From the NCBI GenBank assembly GCA_900316615.1, contig ONDU01000001.1:1-64000 (forward strand): DNA of 64,000 nucleotides, written 5' to 3'. The translations under genes and the position numbers were made by a program. Source of the stretch: an uncultured Eubacteriales bacterium. Lineage in GTDB: Bacteria; Bacillota; Clostridia; Oscillospirales; Acutalibacteraceae. The notes below the pieces were generated by a model. It searched no databases. It was not told where the DNA came from and saw nothing but the letters and a program-made list of their open reading frames with translations. Each line of letters opens with the position of its first letter. Position 1 is the first letter of the stretch. Below are positions 44,301-53,691 of this stretch, one piece after another.

Positions 44301-45420
44301 CGCTGTAGCCGTAAAGAAGATACATGAGTCAAAGCAGGAAAATACCCTGAAGCTTATTGAAAGCGGCAAGGTAAATTATGTTATCTCAACATCATCAAAG
44401 GGACGTATCCCCACAAGGGACAGCGTTAAGATAAGACGTAAGACTGTAGAAAGAAACATTCCCTGTCTTACCTCTATAGATACCGCAAACGCACTTGTAG
44501 AGTGCCTTATGAGCAGATATTCACAGTACAATACAGAGCTTGTTGACATAAACAATATGAGAGGTGAAAAAATGAAATATTCATTTACTAAAATGCAGGG
44601 TTGTGGAAACGACTATATTTATTTCAACTGCTTCAATCAGAAGATAAACAATCCAGAGGGACTTAGCGTAAGACTTTCCGACAGACATTTTGGAATAGGT
44701 GGCGACGGAGTTATACTTGTATGCCCCTCAGATGTAGCTGACGCAAAAATGCGTATGTTCAACCTTGACGGTTCAGAGGGCAAGATGTGCGGAAACGGTA
44801 TACGCTGTGTAGGAAAGTTCCTTTATGACCACAACATAGTTGATACCGATAAGAAAACCGTTACTGTTGAAACACTCAGCGGTATAAAGACGCTTAAAGT
44901 TTACAAGAAAGATAACAAGGTTAACAGATTAAGGGTAGATATGGGCAAGGCAGAGCTTAACCCTGTGAATATTCCCGTAGCAATCGAAAACAAAGACAAG
45001 ATTGTAAACGAGCCTGTTGTCATAGACGGCAAAGAGTACAATATAACCTGTGTATCAATGGGAAATCCTCACTGTGTGGTATTCATAAACGATGTTGAGG
45101 GTCTTGATATTGAGAGCGTAGGCCCTAAGTTTGAGTTTGACAAGCTTTTCCCTGAAAGAGTTAATACCGAATTTGTAAGAGTTATAAATGACCACACCAT
45201 AAAAATGCGTGTATGGGAGCGTGGCAGCGGTGAAACATGGGCTTGCGGAACAGGTGCTTGTGCCGTAGCTGTAGCCGCAGTTGAAAACGGCTTCTGCAAA
45301 AAGGGCGAGGATATAACAATTCAGCTCAAGGGCGGCGACCTTGTTATAAACTATACTGATGATACGGTCTATATGACAGGTGACGCTGAAATTGTGTTTG
45401 AGGGTACTGTTGAATTATAA
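41368..45420 (+). CDS. carB-dapF: Carbamoyl-phosphate synthase large subunit fused in frame to diaminopimelate epimerase
   Basis: 1350 residues with no internal stop. Residues 1-1068 are complete CarB: two ATP-grasp halves (GSGPIVIGQAAEFDYAG and GSGPIRIGQGIEFDYAS), carbamate-site motifs and a C-terminal MGS-like domain (DIYATGGTAKILEAYGI). Residues 1069-1350 are complete DapF: KMQGCGNDYIYF, catalytic Cys in KMCGNGIRC and in ACGTGACAVA, and GNPHCVVF. At the junction an ATG at 44572 is preceded by AGAGGTG, the remains of or a working dapF start. The product could be a 1350-residue fusion, or fusion plus free DapF. Neighbours pyrG and dapL use the same two pathways. Confidence 0.93.
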   Translation: MPINKDIKRVLVIGSGPIVIGQAAEFDYAGTQACRALKEEGLEVILINSNPATIMTDNAMADKIYIEPLTLDTVKRIIQKEKPDSLLSTLGGQTGLTLSMQLAKEGFLEENNVRLLGADPDTIDKAEDRQMFKDTMEAIGQPVIPSKVVNDVESAVKFADEIGYPLIIRPAFTLGGTGGGIVNNEEELREITSNGLELSPITQVLVERCIAGWKEIEFEVMRDSMGNVITVCSMENFDPVGVHTGDSIVIAPAVTLADKEYQMLRSAALNIISALGVEGGCNCQFALNPESFEYAVIEVNPRVSRSSALASKATGYPIAKVAAKIAIGYNLSEIKNAVTGSTYACFEPALDYVVVKFPKWPFDKFVYAKRTLGTQMKATGEVMAIAPTFEQAIMKAVRGAEISHDTINSEKFMQMSDEGIRNRLSVCDDERLFCVYEALKRGVTVDEIHSVTMIDEWFLNKLLKLIAIEKEMAKGKLTKELYHKAKTMGYLDKTIKQFTGCEIEEPEIPVYKMVDTCAAEFKAETPYFYSTYDTENEATEFIEENYSGKKTIIVFGSGPIRIGQGIEFDYASVHCVWALKRAGYEVVIVNNNPETVSTDFDTADRLYFEPLTNEDVMGIIHTEKPYGVVVAFGGQTAIKLTKFLSDNGVNILGTSADSIDMAEDRERFDELLEKHNIKRPRGVTVMTTEEALKVADDIGYPVLLRPSYVLGGQNMIIAYNEDDVVEYMAIILSQNIENPILIDKYLMGTEIEVDAICDSEDILIPGIMQHIERAGVHSGDSIAVYPAWNLSDEMTQTIVRSSKDLALSLKTKGLVNIQYLIYDDDLYVIEVNPRSSRTIPYISKVTGVPMVDLATKAMLGEKLADMGYGTGLYKKSPYTAVKVPVFSFEKLINVDNQLGPEMKSTGEVLGIAGTLEEALYKGLVAAGYKMTKSGGVLITVRNSDKGEIGDVAKKFAMLGFDIYATGGTAKILEAYGINAVAVKKIHESKQENTLKLIESGKVNYVISTSSKGRIPTRDSVKIRRKTVERNIPCLTSIDTANALVECLMSRYSQYNTELVDINNMRGEKMKYSFTKMQGCGNDYIYFNCFNQKINNPEGLSVRLSDRHFGIGGDGVILVCPSDVADAKMRMFNLDGSEGKMCGNGIRCVGKFLYDHNIVDTDKKTVTVETLSGIKTLKVYKKDNKVNRLRVDMGKAELNPVNIPVAIENKDKIVNEPVVIDGKEYNITCVSMGNPHCVVFINDVEGLDIESVGPKFEFDKLFPERVNTEFVRVINDHTIKMRVWERGSGETWACGTGACAVAVAAVENGFCKKGEDITIQLKGGDLVINYTDDTVYMTGDAEIVFEGTVEL
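44558..44574 (+). promoter_or_regulatory. Internal ribosome binding site and start for free DapF
   Basis: AGAGGTG (about 44560-44566) lies five bases before an in-frame ATG at 44572. The encoded 282-residue product would be full-length DapF with the family's normal N-terminus. Whether it is used cannot be told from sequence. Confidence 0.5.
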
Positions 45421-45436
45421 TCATTCAGAGGAGTAA

Positions 45437-47041
<1,605 letters not shown>

Positions 47042-47079
47042 GAATAAAAATTTCAAATAAACTCAAAAGGAGAAGCACA

Positions 47080-48291
47080 ATGCCAAAGATTAACGAAAAC
47101 TTTCTCAAGCTTGAAAAAAATTACCTCTTTATAAATATTGCAAAGAAAATAAATGCTTATATTGCCGAAAATCCCGATAAGAAGGATAATATCATAAGAA
47201 TGGGTATCGGTGACGTTACGCTCCCCATAGCTCCCTGCGTTGTAGAGGCTGTAAAAAAGGGTGCTGAGGAAATGGGCGTAAAGGAAACCTTCAAGGGCTA
47301 TGAGGACAGCGGTGCAGGCTATGACTTTTTAAAGGAAGCTGTTGCAGGCTACTATAAAAGCTTTGGTGCAGATGTAAAGCCCTCTGAAATAAGAATAAGC
47401 GACGGTGCAAAGTCCGACTGCGGAAATATAGTTGATATTTTCAGCGATGACAACGTTGTTCTTATAACAGACCCTGCTTACCCTGTTTATGTTGACTCAA
47501 ACCTTATGAACGGCAGAAAGGTTATATATGCGGACTGCTCCGCCGAAAACGGTTTCTGTCCTGAACCTGATTACTCCGTTGATGCAGACTTGATTTATCT
47601 TTGCTCACCCAACAATCCCACAGGTGCGGCTTTCAATAAGGAACAGCTCAAAGCATGGATTGATTATGCAATCGCTAAAAAGGCTATAATAATATATGAC
47701 GCTGCTTATGAGGCTTTCATAACTGAGGATAATATTCCCAGAAGTATTTTTGAAATTGACGGTGCAAGAAAGTGTGCAATAGAAATATGCTCACTCTCCA
47801 AAACAGCAGGCTTTACAGGTATGCGTTGCGGTTATACAGTTATTCCCGATGAGCTTGAGGTCGTTGCAAGTGACGGTACTGTTGTAAATATTTCTCAGAT
47901 ATGGGGCAGACGACAGGGTTCTAAGTTCAACGGTGTTTCATATCCCGTTCAGTGCGGTGCGGCTGCCGTATTCACTGAGGAAGGTCAGAAGCAGATTAAG
48001 GAAAACATTAAGTACTATCAGGAAAATGCCCGTATTATAGGCGAAACACTCGACAAGCTCGGTATATGGTATACAGGCGGAGTAAACTCTCCTTATATAT
48101 GGCTTAAATGCCCTGATGGTATGGGTTCGTGGGAATTTTTCGATTATCTTCTCAATGAGGCAAATGTTGTAGGTACTCCCGGCGAGGGCTTCGGAAAGAA
48201 CGGTGCAGGATTCTTCCGTCTTACATCATTCGGTGACAGGGAGAAAACTAAAGTCGCTATGCAGAGAATTGAAAAACTGCTTTCAAAATAA
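47080..48291 (+). CDS. dapL: LL-diaminopimelate aminotransferase
   Basis: 403 residues, PLP fold-type I. Converts tetrahydrodipicolinate directly to LL-DAP, bypassing the acylated intermediates. The N-terminus INENFLKLEKNYLFINIAKK and RMGIGDVTLPI are characteristic of DapL. The PLP Lys lies in SLSKTAGFTGMRCGY, with YLCSPNNPTG and IIYDAAYEAF. Its product is the substrate of DapF, encoded two genes upstream. 38 bp after pyrG. Family B copy B7 follows. Confidence 0.95.
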   Translation: MPKINENFLKLEKNYLFINIAKKINAYIAENPDKKDNIIRMGIGDVTLPIAPCVVEAVKKGAEEMGVKETFKGYEDSGAGYDFLKEAVAGYYKSFGADVKPSEIRISDGAKSDCGNIVDIFSDDNVVLITDPAYPVYVDSNLMNGRKVIYADCSAENGFCPEPDYSVDADLIYLCSPNNPTGAAFNKEQLKAWIDYAIAKKAIIIYDAAYEAFITEDNIPRSIFEIDGARKCAIEICSLSKTAGFTGMRCGYTVIPDELEVVASDGTVVNISQIWGRRQGSKFNGVSYPVQCGAAAVFTEEGQKQIKENIKYYQENARIIGETLDKLGIWYTGGVNSPYIWLKCPDGMGSWEFFDYLLNEANVVGTPGEGFGKNGAGFFRLTSFGDREKTKVAMQRIEKLLSK

Positions 48292-48320
48292 GCTGAATTT
48301 CTGAAACAGAAAAACGTGAA

Positions 48321-48402
48321 GTTTAGGTCAAGCCTTTTCAAAGGCTTGCGGTTTCCAAAGGCAGAGCCTTTGGTGGGATTTTTAAGGGCAACGCCCTTAA
48401 AC
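48321..48402 (+). repeat. Family B triple-hairpin element, copy B7
   Basis: GTTTAGGTCAAGCC, hairpins AAGCCTTT / AAAGGCTT, CCAAAGGC-AGA-GCCTTTGG and AAGGGC-AAC-GCCCTT, ending AAAC. It begins 30 bp after dapL, in sense orientation, and ends just before the galE ribosome binding site AAAAGGAGG. Confidence 0.95.
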
Positions 48403-48422
48403 CAAAAGGAGGTTTAAATTTT

Positions 48423-49436
48423 ATGAAAATATTGCTTACAGGCGGTGCAGGATTTATCGGAAGCCATACCTGCGTTGAAATCGTTGAGGCAGGTCATGAC
48501 GTTGTTATAGCTGATGATTTGTCAAACAGTAAGCCCGCTGTCCTCGACAGACTTAAAGAACTCACAGGAAAAGAAATTCCGTTCTATAACATAGATGTTG
48601 CAGACAGGCAAAAGGTTGACGAGATGTTCGCAAAAGAAAAGTTTGATGCTGTAATTCATTTTGCAGGCTTCAAGGCTGTAGGCGAATCCGTTGCAAAACC
48701 TGTTATGTACTATAGAAACAACATAGATACTACTTTGACTTTGCTCGAAACTATGGCTAAATACAATGTAAATAATTTTGTATTCAGTTCATCGGCTACG
48801 GTTTACGGTGTTCCCGAAAGAGTGCCGCTCGTTGAGGGTATGAAAACAGGCTGTACAAACCCCTATGGCTGGACTAAGCTTATGATAGAACAGATACTTA
48901 CAGATGCGGCAGTTGCAAATAAAGAACTTTCGGTAGTGCTTTTGCGTTATTTCAATCCGATAGGTGCTCACGAAAGCGGTCGCATAGGAGAAGACCCTAC
49001 AGGTATTCCCAATAACCTGCTGCCCTATATAACTCAGGTTGCTATCGGTAAGCTTCCTCAGCTCGGAGTTTTCGGAAACGACTACCCCACACATGACGGA
49101 ACAGGTGTACGTGACTACATTCACGTTGTGGATTTGGCAAAGGGTCATGTAAAGGCTATAGAGTATGCCGCAGAACATAAGGGTACTGAGATATTCAACC
49201 TCGGTACAGGCACAGGTTACAGCGTACTTGATATTGTCAAGGCTTTTGAAAAGGCTAACAATATAGAAATTCCATACGTTATCAAGCCAAGACGTGACGG
49301 CGATATTGCAGAGTGCTATGCCGATCCTGTAAAGGCTAAGGAGAAGCTCGGCTGGCAGGCTGAAAAATCACTTGAGGAAATGTGCAGGGACTCATGGAGA
49401 TGGCAGTTCAATAATCCTAAGGGTTATGATGAATAA
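48423..49436 (+). CDS. galE: UDP-glucose 4-epimerase
   Basis: 337 residues. Interconverts UDP-glucose and UDP-galactose. NAD-binding GGAGFIGSHTCVEI at the N-terminus, FAGFKAVGESV, the catalytic SSSATVYG Ser and YGWTK Tyr/Lys pair, and the C-terminal RDGDIAECYADP. AAAAGGAGG at 48405-48413. It is last in the plus-strand run that starts with the ANTAR gene; a terminator follows. Confidence 0.95.
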   Translation: MKILLTGGAGFIGSHTCVEIVEAGHDVVIADDLSNSKPAVLDRLKELTGKEIPFYNIDVADRQKVDEMFAKEKFDAVIHFAGFKAVGESVAKPVMYYRNNIDTTLTLLETMAKYNVNNFVFSSSATVYGVPERVPLVEGMKTGCTNPYGWTKLMIEQILTDAAVANKELSVVLLRYFNPIGAHESGRIGEDPTGIPNNLLPYITQVAIGKLPQLGVFGNDYPTHDGTGVRDYIHVVDLAKGHVKAIEYAAEHKGTEIFNLGTGTGYSVLDIVKAFEKANNIEIPYVIKPRRDGDIAECYADPVKAKEKLGWQAEKSLEEMCRDSWRWQFNNPKGYDE

Positions 49437-49463
49437 AAACTGATTTTGTGCAAAAATTATGCG

Positions 49464-49508
49464 GAAGCTGCGGAAACAACGATTGGTCGTTGTTTCCGCA
49501 GCTTCTTT
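49464..49508 (+). terminator. Intrinsic terminator of the car-dap-galE run
   Basis: A 19-bp perfect stem (49464-49482 with 49487-49505, starting GAAGCTGCGG) with a TTGG loop, then TTT. A small ATGATT / AATCAT hairpin follows around 49516-49530. Confidence 0.8.
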
Positions 49509-49536
49509 CGCCGTTATGATTGCAAATCATACGGCG

Positions 49537-49628
49537 GCGATTGCTGCCGGTTTCGGACTTTGTCCGAAACTGAAATTCAAGTTTACTTGAATTTTGTCAA
49601 AAGCTTTGCTTTTGACAGCAGCAATCGC
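49537..49628. repeat. Family A four-way-junction element, copy A6
   Basis: Closing stem GCGATTGCTGC / GCAGCAATCGC (49537-49547 with 49618-49628), extended by GGCG-side pairs with CGCC. Arms: 49548-49572 (CGGTTTCGGAC), 49573-49594 (AAATTCAAG) and 49595-49617 (TGTCAAAAGC). The closing stem has GCTG/CAGC where other copies have GCAG/CTGC, a base-pair swap on both strands. Confidence 0.92.
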
Positions 49629-49674
49629 CGCCTGAGCGTAATCTCAGATTTGTTCGTAACTCAAAAAATAAAAT

Positions 49675-49695
49675 GCCGCCTTGCGGCGGCGTTTT
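49675..49695 (+). terminator. Second small terminator-like hairpin
   Basis: GCCGCC-TTGC-GGCGGC followed by GTTTT, between elements A6 and B8. Confidence 0.6.
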
Positions 49696-49705
49696 AAGTA
49701 TAAGA

Positions 49706-49788
49706 GTTTAAGGGTTTCACCCTTAAAAATCCTGACCAAAGGCTCTGCCTTTGGAAACCGCAAGCCTTTGAAAAGGCTTGACCTAAAC
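49706..49788 (-). repeat. Family B triple-hairpin element, copy B8
   Basis: Minus-strand reading: GTTTAGGTCAAGCC, hairpins AAGCCTTT / AAAGGCTT, CCAAAGGC / GCCTTTGG and a terminal hairpin AAGGGT-GAA-ACCCTT, ending TTAAAC. It begins 29 bp after the stop of the minus-strand transglutaminase-like gene, in its orientation. Confidence 0.93.
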
Positions 49789-49816
49789 CTTATGGTTTTT
49801 TACTTTGAATTTGTGG

Positions 49817-50920
49817 TTAAGAAAAGTAATTTTTATATCCGCTGTTCTTATTCATTTCAAAGTAATTGTACTTGGTAGCGGTACACTGCGGAAGCTCAGG
49901 GTTAATCTCAGCATCGGGAGTGTGAAGCTGTAAAAGCTGCTCTGTAGTCATACAGAAAAATGAATAATCTATACCCTGTTCAATGTATCTTATTTCACCC
50001 GTATTGGTGTAGCGAAGTTCAGTCACGGGATCTCCCCAAGTTACATCAATATAATACCATTCATTGTCAAGCTTTATTATATTCCAGCAGTGACCTCCGC
50101 CGTACACATAGCCACATTCAATTCCCTGCAAATTCATAAGGTACTGATACGCCTGAGCGTAACCTCTGCATATTGCGTTGTGATTTAGAAAAACCCCGGT
50201 TATATTCCAACACGACATTGTATCACCGTCCATATCTGCAAATGAATTATATCCTGCATTTGCACGTACATTGTCGTAGGTGGTGTTGTTTATTATGTGT
50301 TCATATGCATTTAAAGCTCTGTCGTAGTCTGTGGTAAGATTGCTCACACCTTCAAGATATTTTTTAACCTCTGAATATATTTCGCCGTTTATTTGATATA
50401 CCTCATCTCTTGAATATTCGTATTTGAAATTGACTTTCATAGGGACTTTATCGGAAGAATTATATTCTATATAGCAGCTTTCATTTGAGTACCAGAAATA
50501 TTCGGGATAATCAAAGGTGACGTACATTAAAATTTTGTTAAGCATATCGAAGTCGCAGCAATTATTGTTCCAAAGCAGATAATCTCTATGCTGTTCAACA
50601 GCCTTGCGTATTTTTTCATAGCAAAGCTGCTGGTCTTTGTTGAGATGACTGTAGCAAAAACGTCCCAGTGACGGTGTGTGTACAATATCAACCTGATTTT
50701 CAAAAATATATTCCGAAGAAGGAATAAAAGGTGATCTCGGGTTTAATGAGTTGTTTTCGTTATATTCTGAAATATTCTGAGATGAAGGTGAGACCTTTAA
50801 GTTTTCCTTATCAGCTGAATTTGTTGTGTAAGTTTGGCTGTCTGATGAAAAGTAAAGAAACAAAAATACGGAAAAAATAATCAACGGTACAATAAACATA
50901 TATTTTTTTATAGAAATCAC
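49817..50920 (-). CDS. Membrane-anchored transglutaminase-like (cysteine protease fold) protein
   Basis: 367 residues. An N-terminal helix (FIVPLIIFSVFLFLYF) acts as signal or anchor, followed by a Ser/Asn-rich spacer and a C-terminal transglutaminase-like domain. Its triad is visible as Cys in HNAICRGYAQAY, His in GGGHCWNIIKL and Asp in WYYIDVTWGDP. Members act on proteins or cell wall peptides; the target is unknown. The frame begins at GTG 50920; an ATG seven codons later (50899) is also possible because GGCGGTGA lies close to the GTG. Divergent from the deacetylase gene. Confidence 0.83.
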   Translation of the reverse strand: MISIKKYMFIVPLIIFSVFLFLYFSSDSQTYTTNSADKENLKVSPSSQNISEYNENNSLNPRSPFIPSSEYIFENQVDIVHTPSLGRFCYSHLNKDQQLCYEKIRKAVEQHRDYLLWNNNCCDFDMLNKILMYVTFDYPEYFWYSNESCYIEYNSSDKVPMKVNFKYEYSRDEVYQINGEIYSEVKKYLEGVSNLTTDYDRALNAYEHIINNTTYDNVRANAGYNSFADMDGDTMSCWNITGVFLNHNAICRGYAQAYQYLMNLQGIECGYVYGGGHCWNIIKLDNEWYYIDVTWGDPVTELRYTNTGEIRYIEQGIDYSFFCMTTEQLLQLHTPDAEINPELPQCTATKYNYFEMNKNSGYKNYFS

Positions 50921-50966
50921 CGCCTGTCAATGAGTCTGCATTAGAGATGATGCAACTGATAATATT

Positions 50967-50995
50967 ATGATAGTAAAGTAACATTATCCTGTCAA
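50967..50995 (-). promoter_or_regulatory. Probable promoter of the transglutaminase-like gene
   Basis: On the minus strand TTGACA (50990-50995), a 17-base spacer and TATCAT (50967-50972). Confidence 0.55.
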
Positions 50996-51098
50996 TTAAT
51001 ACATTGTAAATTTTACCACACTGAAAATATAAGAAAAATATGTCATAAAGATTACGGTTTGCCATATAAATTAATATAAAGTCAGGAGGGTGAATCAG

Positions 51099-51881
51099 GT
51101 GAAATTTTTTGTTTTTACCAAACAGAGGATTTTGGTTATGGCAGGAGCATTGGCTGTCTGTCTTATAGGAGCAGGAATACTCAGCAGCAGCTATTCGCAG
51201 GTTGTAACAGCATCGGCAGGTGAGAGAAAAATACCTGTTTATTGTGTTGAAAAAGACGAAAAGGTAGTCAGTATATCGTTTGATGCGGCGTGGGGAAACG
51301 AACAGACAGATACACTTCTGAATATTCTTGATGAGAAAAAAGTCAAGGCATCTTTTTTCCTTGTGGGAATGTGGGTAGACAAATATCCCGAATCGGTAAA
51401 GGATATAGCTAAAAGAGGGCATGATGTCGGAAATCATTCCGATACACACCCCCATATGCCGCAGCTTTCGGACGAAAAAATGAAAGCTGAAGTTGAACAG
51501 TGCAACAGTAAGATAGAAAAACTGACAGGAAAAAAGCCGACTTTGTTCAGACCGCCTTACGGTGATTATAATAACAGTGTTGTATCCTGTGTAAATGAAG
51601 CTGATATGTACTGTGTACAGTGGGATATAGACAGTCTGGACTGGAAAGACCCCACTCCGGCTCAGATGGTGGAGCGTATAAAGAACAATCTGAAAAACGG
51701 AAGTATAATCCTTATGCATAACGGAGCTAAAAATACGCCTGAGGCTTTGCCGCAGATAATAGATACGATAAAATCCGAGGGATATGAAATAGTGCCTATA
51801 TCCGAACTGCTTCTCAAGGGTGAGTACTATACAGACCATGAGGGAAGAATGCATTCAAAGACCGAAAAAGCAACGGTTTAG
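51099..51881 (+). CDS. Polysaccharide deacetylase, PdaB-like
   Basis: 260 residues from GTG 51099, chosen because AGGAGGG (51084-51090) gives normal spacing; the GTG at 51090 lies inside that site. A signal-anchor (VMAGALAVCLIGAGIL) leads to a CE4 NodB domain with SFDAAWGNEQTD (the metal Asp in the FDAAWG variant seen in PdaB), the metal His pair HSDTHPHM, RPPYGDYN and IILMHNG. It removes acetyl groups from peptidoglycan sugars or a related glycan at the outer membrane face. PdaB homologues act in spore formation; whether this strain sporulates is unknown. Confidence 0.88.
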   Translation: MKFFVFTKQRILVMAGALAVCLIGAGILSSSYSQVVTASAGERKIPVYCVEKDEKVVSISFDAAWGNEQTDTLLNILDEKKVKASFFLVGMWVDKYPESVKDIAKRGHDVGNHSDTHPHMPQLSDEKMKAEVEQCNSKIEKLTGKKPTLFRPPYGDYNNSVVSCVNEADMYCVQWDIDSLDWKDPTPAQMVERIKNNLKNGSIILMHNGAKNTPEALPQIIDTIKSEGYEIVPISELLLKGEYYTDHEGRMHSKTEKATV

Positions 51882-51893
51882 AAAAAATAAAAG

Positions 51894-51928
51894 CGGCTGA
51901 TTTTGAAAGTATTTTTCAAAATCAGCCG
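51894..51928 (-). terminator. Terminator of the minus-strand lipoprotein gene
   Basis: A 15-bp perfect stem (51894-51908 with 51914-51928, starting CGGCTGATT). On the minus strand it is followed by a T-rich tract; it may also stop plus-strand transcription. Confidence 0.8.
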
Positions 51929-51967
51929 AAGTCAGTCAATAATACACAATCAGGCGATATATATAAA

Positions 51968-52561
51968 TTAACCCATATACATCTGAACAGCGTTGGGAAC
52001 ACCTGCACCGCTGGGATCACCGTCAGCAATGATAGTAACAGGAGCACCGTTGTAAAGCTGGCTCATAGAAATTCCCGAATTAACGTAGTTGAATTCGTAC
52101 TCGTTTCCGTCACCCACAACGATAACCACTGTGTTGGGGCCAAATCCTGTAACAGTACCTACAAGAGTATAGTTTCCGTTAACATCAGGCTCTCCCAAAG
52201 AGGGTGAAACCTGTGATGATGATGTAGGCATTTCTGTAGCACTGTAGGGAGAAGAAGCCGAGGGAAGAGTACTTGTTACTTCCGTACCTGTAGGAACGGT
52301 TGAGGGCATTGTTCCGGTAGCAAGCTGTGAATTAAATGTAGCTGCCTGTGTGGGAGCTTCCATGGTGGGAACAGTGGGCTGAGTGGGAGCAACTGTGGGA
52401 GCAACTGTAGGAGCCTTTGTAGGAGCTACTGTGGCAATAGGTGTAGCAGAAGGCTGAGTGGAGCTTATTATATCATCATCATCTCCGCCGCAGCCTGATA
52501 AAATTACGGCAGTGGAAGCTGCCACAATCATAAACGCAGTCAAGATAGCTTTTTTATTCAT
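51968..52561 (-). CDS. Lipoprotein with Thr/Pro linker, unknown function
   Basis: 197 residues. The lipobox Cys lies in VILSGCGGDDDD. A long APTVAPT-type linker (about residues 35-120) leads to a C-terminal beta-rich domain of about 70 residues (TLVGTVTGFGPNTVVIVVGDG) that could be OB-like. No family recognised. The lgt gene nearby encodes the enzyme that would lipidate such proteins. Confidence 0.8.
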   Translation of the reverse strand: MNKKAILTAFMIVAASTAVILSGCGGDDDDIISSTQPSATPIATVAPTKAPTVAPTVAPTQPTVPTMEAPTQAATFNSQLATGTMPSTVPTGTEVTSTLPSASSPYSATEMPTSSSQVSPSLGEPDVNGNYTLVGTVTGFGPNTVVIVVGDGNEYEFNYVNSGISMSQLYNGAPVTIIADGDPSGAGVPNAVQMYMG

Positions 52562-52741
52562 TTTAACAATCCTCCAAAATATCTACGTATTAGACAAAGT
52601 TTTAAACTTATATCCTAAATGATACATTAAAATGTAAGAAATATCAAGTACCTACAAAAAAATTTACATATAATTATTTTTGTTATATTGCGACAATAAA
52701 AAACAGGCTGAAATTTTTATAAAAAAATATATATTGTTATA

Positions 52742-52770
52742 TTGACAATGTATGATGATTTTAGTAAAAT
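52742..52770 (+). promoter_or_regulatory. Probable promoter
   Basis: TTGACA (52742-52747), a 17-base spacer and TAAAAT (52765-52770). It leaves a very short leader, about 17 bases, containing AAAGGGGG before ATG 52794. Confidence 0.65.
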
Positions 52771-52793
52771 TAAGTCGTAAAGGGGGATTTTTT

Positions 52794-53621
52794 ATGAATA
52801 ATAACGGAAATGATAATCAGTTCAATAATTACTACGGAGGCTCAGGCTCAAACGATAATTATGGTCAGCCGAATTTCTCATCAGGACAGGATTTTGATCC
52901 TAATTCACAGAATTATTCGGGAGGTAATTATTCAGGCGGCTTCAATCCCAATCAGCAGTATCAGGACAACAGCTTCAATAAGGACGCAAACAGTTACGGT
53001 AACTATAACGGCTTCAATAACGGATATGGAAGCGGATACAACAACGGCGGCGGTTACAATAACGGAAGCTATTACAATAATCAGCCTTCATCAGGGTCGT
53101 TTGATAACGACCCTAATCAGGGCAAGGCTGTTGCGGCTTTGGTTATGGGTATCATAGGCTTTTCGCTCGCAATACTCGGAATTATATTTTTCTGGGGGTT
53201 CAGTTGTTCTGCCATAGGTGCTGCAAGCAGAGCATCAACTTATCTGTACGACTCCTCGGATCTTGCGGGAGCAGGGGTTGGCGTTATTGTATCTGCGGTA
53301 ATGACTGTAATAAGCTTCATAATCAGTATAATAGGAATTGTTCTCGGAGCTTCCTATAAGAAGATTTCAGGACAGATGGGTATTGTAAATGACAGCAACA
53401 AATCAAAGAACAACGTAGGATTTGTATTTTCCATAATCGGTCTTATATTCTCATCACTTTCGATATTGTCATGTGTTACCTGCGTAGGCTGTACAAGCTG
53501 TTTTGCAAAGGATGTTTACGACAGTACAAGCAGATATGACAGCTACAGCAGATACTTCACCTCTGTATCAGAAAGTGCGGAAAGCATAGAAGGCGTGTAT
53601 CCTGATTATTTTTCATTTTAA
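52794..53621 (+). CDS. DUF4190-like membrane protein with Asn/Gly/Tyr-rich N-terminus
   Basis: 275 residues from ATG 52794. The first 105 residues are low-complexity (NNGYGSGYNNGGGYNN), likely disordered and cytoplasmic. Three or four hydrophobic segments follow (AALVMGIIGFSLAILGIIFF, GVIVSAVMTVISFIISIIGI, VGFVFSIIGLIFSSLSILS), the layout of DUF4190-type proteins. Function unknown. Terminator 21 bp after the stop. Confidence 0.78.
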   Translation: MNNNGNDNQFNNYYGGSGSNDNYGQPNFSSGQDFDPNSQNYSGGNYSGGFNPNQQYQDNSFNKDANSYGNYNGFNNGYGSGYNNGGGYNNGSYYNNQPSSGSFDNDPNQGKAVAALVMGIIGFSLAILGIIFFWGFSCSAIGAASRASTYLYDSSDLAGAGVGVIVSAVMTVISFIISIIGIVLGASYKKISGQMGIVNDSNKSKNNVGFVFSIIGLIFSSLSILSCVTCVGCTSCFAKDVYDSTSRYDSYSRYFTSVSESAESIEGVYPDYFSF

Positions 53622-53641
53622 TTAAAGAGCTTAGGTTTTGT

Positions 53642-53669
53642 GGGCAGTGCGGTTTACACTGCCCTTTTT
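53642..53669 (+). terminator. Intrinsic terminator
   Basis: GGGCAGTG / CACTGCCC with a seven-base loop, then TTTTT. It ends the DUF4190-like gene and argues against any lgt start upstream of it. Confidence 0.85.
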
Positions 53670-53691
53670 GAGTTGTGGAGGTAAAAATACA

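Noticed and set aside
53638..53691. Upstream start for lgt
   Set aside because: The frame is open, but those codons coincide with a strong terminator hairpin. The first start with a proper ribosome binding site is TTG 53692.
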